Shown here: one piece after another, positions 7,521-13,092 of the stretch
Numbering within the stretch: the first letter of the stretch is position 1
How the letters are laid out: every line of letters begins with the position of its first letter
Notes under the pieces: model-generated
Database searches by the model: none
Seen by the model: only the letters and a program-made list of their open reading frames with translations
What the model was told of the DNA's origin: nothing
Translations under genes and position numbers: made by a program
DNA from: Chloroflexota bacterium
GTDB lineage: Bacteria > Chloroflexota > Anaerolineae > 4572-78 > J111
Assembly: GCA_003694775.1 (NCBI GenBank)
Contig: RFJV01000050.1
Span: 1 to 13,566 of the forward strand
DNA length: 13,566 nt
Direction of reading: 5' to 3'

Positions 7521-8843
7521 ATGACCGACGAAAAATTTACCGCCGAACGCTTCAAACTCACCGATGAAAAAGCGGCCCTGGCTCTGGATGTCCTGCGCCA
7601 GCGGCTGAACCGGCAGTTGGAGGCCTCGTTGGAGGTCTGTGTCCGGTGCGGAGTGTGCGCCGAGTCCTGCCACTACTACGTATCGGACCCCAAACCGGAG
7701 CACGTCCCGGCCTACCGGGCGGAGCAGGTGCGTAAGGTGTACCGCCGTTTGTTCGACCCGCTGGGCCGCAGGTCGCCCGGTTGGGTGGGCGCGGCCGAGC
7801 TGGACCAGGAGATGGTAGAAAAGCTTATCTATGCCGCCTTTGGAACCTGCACCATGTGCGGGCGGTGCGTCATCAACTGCCCCATGGGGGTAGACACCCG
7901 GCACATCGTCCGCACCGCCAGAGCCATGCTGACCGCCATCGATATGACGCCCGAAGGGCTGAAAGCCACTGTCGATGTCCACCTGGAAGCGGGCAACAAT
8001 ATGGGCGTGACCGAGGAAGATTTTATCGACACGCTGGAATGGATGGAAGAAGAGCTTCAGGACGAGCTGGAGAACCCCAACATCAAGATTCCGGTCAACA
8101 AAAAGGGGGCGCGGGTGCTTTACACGCTCAACCCGCGGGAGGTGAAGTACTTCCCCTACCTGATTCAGACCGCGGCCAAAATCTTCAACGCCGCGGGGGA
8201 GGACTGGACGCTCAGCACGGTGGGCTGGGATGTAACCAACTACGGCCTGTTCAGCGGCGACGACAATGCCGCCCGCACTATTGCCTCTAACCTGGAGCGG
8301 GCCATGGCCGATACAGGCGCGCAGGTGCTGGTGATGGCCGAATGCGGCCACGGATACCGCAGTCAGCGGTGGGAGGCAGAAAACTGGCTGGGCCACCGCT
8401 ACCCCTTCCCGGTGACCAGCTTTGTAGAGCTTCAGGCTCAGTACCTTAAGGAAGGCCGGCTCAAGCTGGACCCCGCGGTGAATGACAAACGGGTTACCTA
8501 CCACGACCCCTGCAACCAGGCTCGCAACGGCGGCATTGTAGATGAGCCGCGCTACATCCTGCGCCGGGCAGTGATGGACTTTGTGGAGATGGAACCCCAC
8601 GGCGTGGAAAACTACTGCTGTGGCGGGGGCGGCGGTATGCTGGCGATGAGCGAATTTGCCCCGGCCCGTCTGGCCGCGGCCAAAGTCAAGGCCGACCAGA
8701 TTGCCGCCACCGGCGCAGAAATTGTGGCCACCTCATGCCATAACTGCCTGGACCAGCTGGACGAAATCCGCCGCCACTATAAACTGCCGGTCAAAATCAA
8801 AAACCTGAGTGAGCTGGTCGCCGCGGCCATTGTGTGGGAATAA
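7521..8843 (+). CDS. HdrD/DsrK/HmcF-like cytoplasmic iron-sulfur oxidoreductase
   Basis: A 440-residue soluble protein with no signal peptide or membrane span, predicted on the cytoplasmic side. Two classical [4Fe-4S] motifs open it: C40/C43/C46/C50 and C110/C113/C116/C120. The C-terminal half has one complete CCG signature, C331-x34-C366-C367-G and C406-x2-C409, the motif that holds the special non-cubane or catalytic cluster in HdrB/HdrD and DsrK. The other CCG position is reduced to C275-G-H-G-Y-R. Single-CCG proteins of this length are typical of DsrK/HmcF/TmcB. Family members reduce or oxidise disulfides (CoM-S-S-CoB, DsrC trisulfide) in exchange with a heme b membrane partner, here the preceding gene. 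No DsrC gene lies in this window, so the thiol substrate is unknown. It is the last gene of the operon; the next unit appears to have its own promoter. Confidence 0.9.
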   Translation: MTDEKFTAERFKLTDEKAALALDVLRQRLNRQLEASLEVCVRCGVCAESCHYYVSDPKPEHVPAYRAEQVRKVYRRLFDPLGRRSPGWVGAAELDQEMVEKLIYAAFGTCTMCGRCVINCPMGVDTRHIVRTARAMLTAIDMTPEGLKATVDVHLEAGNNMGVTEEDFIDTLEWMEEELQDELENPNIKIPVNKKGARVLYTLNPREVKYFPYLIQTAAKIFNAAGEDWTLSTVGWDVTNYGLFSGDDNAARTIASNLERAMADTGAQVLVMAECGHGYRSQRWEAENWLGHRYPFPVTSFVELQAQYLKEGRLKLDPAVNDKRVTYHDPCNQARNGGIVDEPRYILRRAVMDFVEMEPHGVENYCCGGGGGMLAMSEFAPARLAAAKVKADQIAATGAEIVATSCHNCLDQLDEIRRHYKLPVKIKNLSELVAAAIVWE

Positions 8844-8850
8844 TGACCGG

Positions 8851-8880
8851 TTGTGACATTTGTCACGATTACATGTGACA
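8851..8880 (+). promoter_or_regulatory. CRP/FNR-type operator with three alternating half-sites
   Basis: The stretch reads GTGACA (8853-8858), two bases, TGTCAC (8861-8866), eight bases, GTGACA (8875-8880). The first pair also fits the CRP consensus TGTGA-N6-TCACG at 8852-8867. The two direct TGTGACA copies are 22 bases apart, about two helical turns. It lies between the HdrD-like gene and the ferredoxin unit, upstream of likely -10 boxes. The binding protein is not identified; CRP/FNR-family assignment is by consensus only. Confidence 0.5.
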
Positions 8881-8911
8881 CCCGGTACTGCATGTCAGGA
8901 TGAATTTTGGC

Positions 8912-8925
8912 TATACTGGTATATA
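8912..8925 (+). promoter_or_regulatory. Candidate promoter -10 region for the ferredoxin-cbiA-fmdB unit
   Basis: Two overlapping candidates are seen in an unusually AT-rich patch: TATACT (8912-8917) and TATATA (8920-8925). No good -35 box is placed 16-18 bases upstream, which fits an activator-dependent promoter. The operator centre at 8859.5 would be at about -64 or -72 relative to the respective start points, near usual class I CRP positions. Confidence 0.35.
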
Positions 8926-8979
8926 GAGATACATCTGTTTTTCGACCATTTCCCGTGACCACCCGGAAAGGAGGCCGCA

Positions 8980-9180
8980 ATGTATATTGTCACCATTGAC
9001 CCGGAAAAATGCCAGGCCTGCGCCGAATGCGTGGAGGTGTGCGCGGTACAGGCCCTGTCCATCGAAGAGAAAGACGGCAAGCTGGTCGCCGTTTTTACCG
9101 AAGACCCGGAAGAATGCCTCGGCTGTGAGTCCTGCGTGGAAGTGTGCCCCGAAGGAGCGATAACGGTCGAGGAGTGGTAA
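8980..9180 (+). CDS. 2x[4Fe-4S] ferredoxin, copy 1
   Basis: A 66-residue bacterial-type ferredoxin with two complete cluster motifs: C11/C14/C17/C21 and C46/C49/C52/C56. The residue after C21 is Ala rather than the usual Pro, while C56 is followed by Pro. The protein is acidic, as expected for a soluble low-potential carrier. The start is secured by AAAGGAGG (8967-8974), five bases upstream. It is a close paralogue of the next gene (shared GCESCVxVCPxGA block) and may serve as cytoplasmic electron donor or acceptor for the HdrD-like protein; that pairing is inferred from position. Confidence 0.93.
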   Translation: MYIVTIDPEKCQACAECVEVCAVQALSIEEKDGKLVAVFTEDPEECLGCESCVEVCPEGAITVEEW

Positions 9181-9222
9181 TTTTTTTCACCCTGAATTTC
9201 TGACCAGAACCGGAGGAATCCT

Positions 9223-9420
9223 ATGTACTACGTAACCGTTGACATCGACCTGTGTGAAGCCTGCGGCGACTGCGTGGCGACCTGCCCCAACGATGCGTTT
9301 GTGATGAGCGAAACAGACGGCAAAGAGCACGCCGAGTTTGTGGGCGACGACGACTGCATTGGCTGTGAGTCCTGTGTGGCGGTGTGCCCCACCGGCGCGC
9401 TGACGCTGGTCGAAATGTAG
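9223..9420 (+). CDS. 2x[4Fe-4S] ferredoxin, copy 2
   Basis: A 65-residue ferredoxin with motifs C11/C14/C17/C21-P and C45/C48/C51/C55-P. It shares its layout and much of its sequence with the copy 42 bases upstream, so the pair arose by duplication, but its first motif keeps the usual CP and its middle loop differs, suggesting different potentials or partners. GGAGG at 9212-9216 stands six bases before the ATG. It precedes the amidase gene by 29 bases when that gene's likely start is used. Confidence 0.93.
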   Translation: MYYVTVDIDLCEACGDCVATCPNDAFVMSETDGKEHAEFVGDDDCIGCESCVAVCPTGALTLVEM

Positions 9421-9449
9421 GCCGCTGGCTCAAGGCCGCGGGGACAAGG

Positions 9450-10877
9450 ATGTCATCATTGACTGCCAACACGCGCCCTGTGCCGCGGCTGGTGATTGCC
9501 GCACCGCAGGGACGAAGCGGAAAAACCACTGTGACGTTGGGGCTGTGCGCGGCCCTTTCGGCGCGGGGAATGCAGGTCCAGCCGTTCAAAAAAGGGCCGG
9601 ATTATATCGACCCCTCCTGGCTGACCGAGGCCGCCCGGCGACCCTGCCGCAACCTCGACCCCTTTTTCCTGGCCTCACCAGACCACATCCGCCGCGCCTT
9701 TATGCGGGGATGCCGGGAGGCCGATATGGCCGTGGTGGAAGGCAACCACGGCCTGTACGATAGCCTGGACGAGGAGGGACAGACCAGCACCGCGGCTGTG
9801 GCCCGTGCTCTGCGGTCGCCCGTACTGTTGGTGGTCAACACGGAGCGAATGTCGCGCAGTGTGGCGGCCCTGGTGCACGGCTACCAGACCTTTGAGCCGG
9901 ACACCTGGCTGGCGGGTGTCATCCTGAACAACGTTTCCCGGAGCCGGCACGAGCAGAAACTGCGGCAGGCTATCGAAAAGCACTGCCGCATTCCCGTGGT
10001 CGGGGCTGTGCCCCGCTCCGCCCGGCTGACCATCCCCGACCGCCACCTGGGGTTGGTTCCCCGCGGCGAAGATGACATGCTTCTGCCGGCCTTGCAGGCC
10101 TGCCGGGACGCCGTGGAGCAGTACGTGGACCTGGACGCGGTGGTGGCCCTGGCCCGGTCTGCGCCGCCTCTGCCGGATGTGTCCCGGTCCGGCTGTTGTC
10201 CCCTGACCGGCCAGGCGAATGCCGTTCGTATTGGCGTACTGCGGGACCGGGCCTTCAGCTTCTACTACCCGGAAAATCTGGAGGCGCTGGTTGAGGCCGG
10301 CGCGTCGCTGGTATTTATCGACGCCCTGCATACTGCCGGCCTGCCGCCGGTTGAGGCCCTGTACATTGGCGGCGGGTTTCCGGAAATGTTTATGGACGAG
10401 CTGGCGGCCAACCGGGACCTGCGGCAGGACATCCGGCAGGCCGCGGAACACGGCCTGCCCATCTATGCCGAGTGCGGCGGCTTGATGTACCTGTCTCGCC
10501 GGATTTACTGGCGGGGACGGGCCGCGGAGATGGTGGGGGTGCTTCCCTGTGCCGTGGAAGTGACCGACCGCCCCCAGGGGCACGGCTACGTGATAGCCGA
10601 GTCGACCGGCGATAACCCCTTCTTTCCGGCAGGCAGTCTCATCCGGGGACACGAGTTTCACCATTCGCGGGTGGTCAACTGCTATGCCGACCTGCCCCCG
10701 GCCTACCGTCTCCAGCGCGGCACCGGGCTGGGGAAGGGGGTCGATGGCCTGATTTACCGCAATGTGGTGGCCGCGTACACGCACCTGCACGCGGCCAGTG
10801 CGCCCGGCTGGGCCGAAGGGATGGTCCGGATGGCCCGGCTGTTCAAACAGGAGGTGATGTATAATGCCCTTGTATGA
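9450..10877 (+). CDS. cbiA: CbiA/CobB/DsrN-family glutamine-dependent amidase (cobyrinate a,c-diamide synthase-like)
   Basis: A 475-residue two-domain ATP- and glutamine-dependent amidase. The N-terminal dethiobiotin-synthetase-like ATPase has a P-loop at 19-27 (PQGRSGKTT) and the family block FKKGPDYIDP at 46-55. The C-terminal class I glutamine amidotransferase domain has GGGFPE, the nucleophile C342 in AECGG, H401 in GHEFHHS, and the closing THLH (H445/H447). Length is normal. The enzyme amidates acetate side chains of cobyrinate (cobalamin synthesis) or, for the DsrN branch, of siroheme for dissimilatory sulfite reductase. No other cobalamin genes are nearby, while DsrM/DsrK-like genes are, so the siroheme role deserves weight; this is inference. 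A longer frame from 9384 would overlap the ferredoxin by 37 bases with a poor N-terminus, so ATG 9450 is preferred although its ribosome site is weak. Confidence 0.88.
   Translation: MSSLTANTRPVPRLVIAAPQGRSGKTTVTLGLCAALSARGMQVQPFKKGPDYIDPSWLTEAARRPCRNLDPFFLASPDHIRRAFMRGCREADMAVVEGNHGLYDSLDEEGQTSTAAVARALRSPVLLVVNTERMSRSVAALVHGYQTFEPDTWLAGVILNNVSRSRHEQKLRQAIEKHCRIPVVGAVPRSARLTIPDRHLGLVPRGEDDMLLPALQACRDAVEQYVDLDAVVALARSAPPLPDVSRSGCCPLTGQANAVRIGVLRDRAFSFYYPENLEALVEAGASLVFIDALHTAGLPPVEALYIGGGFPEMFMDELAANRDLRQDIRQAAEHGLPIYAECGGLMYLSRRIYWRGRAAEMVGVLPCAVEVTDRPQGHGYVIAESTGDNPFFPAGSLIRGHEFHHSRVVNCYADLPPAYRLQRGTGLGKGVDGLIYRNVVAAYTHLHAASAPGWAEGMVRMARLFKQEVMYNALV
10849..10858 (+). promoter_or_regulatory. 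Full-consensus ribosome binding site of the FmdB-type gene
   Basis: AGGAGGTGAT matches the complete anti-Shine-Dalgarno complement, five bases before the ATG at 10864, and is embedded in the end of the amidase gene. This implies high or independent translation of the small protein. Confidence 0.8.
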
Positions 10878-11106
10878 ATTCTACTGCCCGGTGTGCCGGC
10901 ACAATTTCGACGTTCGCCGGAGCATCAGCCAGGGTACTGATGATGTGGTTTGCCCAACCTGCGCCAGCCAGAATGTTCAGCGCGTGTTTACCCCCGTGGC
11001 CGCGTTCAGCAGTGGGGCAAAGGGCGTTACCGCCCTGGGGGGAAGCGGCTGTGCTACCTGCGCCCTGACCAACTGCACCGGCTGTCCCGGCGCGCGCCGG
11101 CGGTAG
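10864..11106 (+). CDS. FmdB-type zinc-ribbon protein
   Basis: An 80-residue protein starting with the FmdB signature MPLYEFYC. The zinc ribbon is C8-x2-C11 and C30-x2-C33. A second Cys group near the end (C63, C66, C71, C74) is common in this family and could bind another metal. FmdB proteins are named after a putative regulator of formamidase genes, but their general function is unresolved. The gene overlaps the end of the amidase by 14 bases and has a very strong ribosome site, so it is co-transcribed and probably functionally linked to that unit. The intrinsic terminator follows 45 bases later. Confidence 0.85.
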   Translation: MPLYEFYCPVCRHNFDVRRSISQGTDDVVCPTCASQNVQRVFTPVAAFSSGAKGVTALGGSGCATCALTNCTGCPGARRR

Positions 11107-11151
11107 TCAACCCGGAGTCCATTGAGCTTCCGTTTATGCGTTTCACCCGGC

Positions 11152-11181
11152 AGGCCGTCCGATGAGGACGGCCTCTTTTTT
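11152..11181 (+). terminator. Strong rho-independent terminator
   Basis: A perfect nine-base-pair stem, AGGCCGTCC (11152-11160) with GGACGGCCT (11166-11174), a five-base loop, then C and six T residues. It ends the ferredoxin-cbiA-fmdB unit and separates it from the SRPBCC gene. Confidence 0.92.
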
Positions 11182-11225
11182 AGCCCAGGCCGGCGGGCGG
11201 CTTGTCGAGCCGGAGATAACAGGTT

Positions 11226-11870
11226 ATGATATTAAAGATAAACGAGGATTATCATATCGACCATCCAATGCGTATTGCCAAAGTTGTTGAGTCCATCGAA
11301 ATAGCCGCTCCACAGGACGAGGTGTTTGACATCATCGTCAACTGCGACCGGCGGTTACAGCTCAGCCCGCTGTGGGGGGTGGCAAAGCTGATGCATGTCA
11401 GCCCGGATTTTCCCGCGGAGGGAAGCTGTTACCACGTCCGGCTCAATCAGGAAGACGGGCAGGAGTACGATACTATCGTCACCGACCTGGTTCCCAAAAG
11501 CAAGTTCGGCTACCGGCTGACCACCCGGCGGGAAACACGGACCGTCTGGACCATGCAGGCCGGGCCAAAGGGGACGCGGCTGGTTTACTATGAAGAATTT
11601 TTGGTGGAGGACAGCGGGGAAGAGGAGTTTGTCCAGTCTGTGCGCAATGTGGTCCGCCAGTGGCTGGCGAACATTCGCCGCTATGCGGAACTGCGCGGTA
11701 GCTGGCAAAAACGATTCCTCCGCCGGCTGGTCGACCGCTTTCTTCTGCCGCTTCGGGTCGACCAGCGGCGGGTGATATTCCTGGCCCTGGCCTGGCAGGC
11801 GGTGAGCTGTCTGGCGTTTCTGGCCGTGGCTCTGGGATTTGGGGTGGCAAAACTGCTGGGGCTGGTGTAG
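11226..11870 (+). CDS. SRPBCC (polyketide-cyclase/START-like) protein with C-terminal membrane anchor
   Basis: A 214-residue protein. Residues about 19-155 have the SRPBCC pattern: an opening strand with ESIEIAAPQDEVFDIIVNCDRR, a mid strand with GSCYHVRL, and a late strand-helix with GTRLVYYEEF and a long amphipathic helix (VQSVRNVVRQWLANIRRYAEL). A basic linker leads to one hydrophobic span (about 183-206), so the domain is probably tethered to the membrane facing the cytoplasm. SRPBCC domains bind hydrophobic ligands such as lipids or quinones; no ligand can be named. GGAG at 11212-11215 gives ten-base spacing to ATG 11226. A second ATG at 11268 (residue 15) also precedes the fold, and a promoter-like TTGTCG-N16-TATGAT (11203-11230) would start RNA after the first ATG, so the shorter start is possible. 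It is separated from the upstream unit by a terminator. Confidence 0.75.
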   Translation: MILKINEDYHIDHPMRIAKVVESIEIAAPQDEVFDIIVNCDRRLQLSPLWGVAKLMHVSPDFPAEGSCYHVRLNQEDGQEYDTIVTDLVPKSKFGYRLTTRRETRTVWTMQAGPKGTRLVYYEEFLVEDSGEEEFVQSVRNVVRQWLANIRRYAELRGSWQKRFLRRLVDRFLLPLRVDQRRVIFLALAWQAVSCLAFLAVALGFGVAKLLGLV

Positions 11871-11871
11871 T

Positions 11872-12237
11872 TTATTTTTCTACCACTGCCTTCAGCCGTT
11901 GGTATGCCTCAGGCGGCGCGGTCGGCGGCTTCAGGCGGTACATCCCCAATTCGCCTCGCCAGCGGACCACCACGATGACCTCCTGTTCCGGGTGGTAGCT
12001 GTTGACCAGCCGCTTTAAATCCTCCGGATTCCAGGCATCATCGGCTTCCTGAATTTCGGCCGCGGGAACGTAAATCATCGGGCTGGCCGCGGCATCCAGG
12101 CCGCCTACGTCTGGCCCGCCGTCAATCAGCAGAAAACCGCGGCCGTGGTGTTGGTATCCCCGCCAACTGCTGGCCGAGATGAATTCCAGGTTGTTGGCAA
12201 TCAACTGCTGGCTAACCAGGTAAACTCGTTGGCTCAT
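11872..12237 (-). CDS. Conserved-looking small protein of unknown function
   Basis: I do not recognise this 121-residue protein. It has no signal, membrane span, Cys motif or obvious repeat. It appears to be a compact alpha/beta protein with a glycine/aspartate turn (LLIDGGPDVGG, about 36-46) and a Lys-rich end. Translation is well supported by GAGGAAAG just before the ATG on the minus strand. It follows the FGE-fold gene by 17 bases and is the last gene of the leftward operon; its stop lies one base from the stop of the convergent SRPBCC gene. Confidence 0.65.
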   Translation of the reverse strand: MSQRVYLVSQQLIANNLEFISASSWRGYQHHGRGFLLIDGGPDVGGLDAAASPMIYVPAAEIQEADDAWNPEDLKRLVNSYHPEQEVIVVVRWRGELGMYRLKPPTAPPEAYQRLKAVVEK

Positions 12238-12254
12238 CGTCTTTCCTCAAAAAG

Positions 12255-13061
12255 TTAATCGTCCGGCTCAAAACAGCACCGGAAACCGGTATCGTCACTG
12301 CGGTGCATAGGTGCGGCCCAACTGCGGTAGGCGCACCGGCTGTTCTGCTGTCTTTGCCGGCGCGAGCCGCCGCGGATGCACTGCTTGTCCAGGGCGGCCT
12401 CAATTTGCTGGGGGTTGGCTACACAGCCGGTTTCGTGCAGGCGGGGCATCAGGGTCTGGCGGTCGGGGTACTGGATGAGGATTTCCCGGCCATCCTGCGG
12501 GTCGTAGGGGTAGCGGCCAAAGAGAGAGATGCACCATTCCTGGGCATTGCCGGCCATATCGGCCACGCCGTAGGGGCTGTCGCCCTGGGGAGAAAAGGCG
12601 TCCACCGGTGTGGATTCGGAGGGCAGCCATTTGCCGGCGTGGTTGCAGCGACCTTCTTCCCACTCGTTGCCCCACGGAAAAATGCGGCCATCGTCGCCGC
12701 GGGCGGCTTTTTCCCACTCTGCCTCGGTGGGCAGGCGCAGTTTCTGGCCTGTCTGCTCCGACGCCCACCGGCAGAACTCTATCGTATCCCGGAACGACAC
12801 GCCCACCACCGGATGGTCGGCCAGATTTTCCGGATATTCGCCGTTGGGCCAGAAGCGCGGCGGACGATGTCCCGTGGCTTCGACAAACAGGCGGTACTGG
12901 GCGTTGGTGACGGGGTACTTCATGATGTAGAAATCGGAAACAAAAAGGCGATGCTGGGGAATTTCGTCGGTCTGGGCCAGCCGGTCTTCGGACGGATTGC
13001 TCCCCATAATGAATTCGCCTGCCGGAACGAGGACAAATTCCAGGTTTAGCTTGTTGTTCAT
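12255..13061 (-). CDS. Formylglycine-generating-enzyme-fold (FGE-sulfatase domain) protein, probably not a true FGE
   Basis: A 268-residue cytoplasmic protein covering almost the whole SUMF1/FGE-sulfatase domain: opening FVLVPAGEFIMGS, the EIPQHRLFVSDFYIMKYPVTNAQY block, LRLPTEAEWEKAARG, FPWGNEW, DMAGNAQEW and the closing RGGS (230-233), RCAYR (C243) and GFRC (C262). True FGEs have two catalytic cysteines in an RGGSxLCHxSYC context; here the stretch after RGGS is RRQRQQNSRC, so the first Cys is absent and the pair is broken. Non-FGE members of this fold act in other enzymes or as ligand-binding or effector domains. The start is ATG 13061, eight bases after GAGG; a GTG at 13070 overlaps that site. 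It lies between a response regulator and a small unknown gene in one operon. Confidence 0.8.
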   Translation of the reverse strand: MNNKLNLEFVLVPAGEFIMGSNPSEDRLAQTDEIPQHRLFVSDFYIMKYPVTNAQYRLFVEATGHRPPRFWPNGEYPENLADHPVVGVSFRDTIEFCRWASEQTGQKLRLPTEAEWEKAARGDDGRIFPWGNEWEEGRCNHAGKWLPSESTPVDAFSPQGDSPYGVADMAGNAQEWCISLFGRYPYDPQDGREILIQYPDRQTLMPRLHETGCVANPQQIEAALDKQCIRGGSRRQRQQNSRCAYRSWAAPMHRSDDTGFRCCFEPDD

Positions 13062-13092
13062 TGGAAACACCTCAGGTGAAATTTGGGTAATA

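Noticed and set aside
7434..8600. Minus-strand open frame opposite the HdrD-like gene
   Set aside because: The plus-strand protein has all its FeS motifs in order; the antisense frame has no recognisable motif.
9178..9188. T-run after the first ferredoxin as a terminator
   Set aside because: No stable hairpin precedes the T-run, and the next gene is a paralogue with its own ribosome site in the same unit.
9384..9449. Extended N-terminus of the amidase
   Set aside because: It would overlap the ferredoxin gene by 37 bases, reads as an Arg-rich non-family stretch, and the ATPase fold starts well after ATG 9450.
11866..11884. GTAG...CTAC inverted repeat between the convergent genes as a bidirectional terminator
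   Set aside because: The stem is only four base pairs with a nine-base AT loop and overlaps the stop codons; too weak to call.
12303..13049. Plus-strand open frame opposite the FGE-fold gene
   Set aside because: The minus-strand product shows full FGE-fold signatures and a good ribosome site; the plus-strand frame has none.
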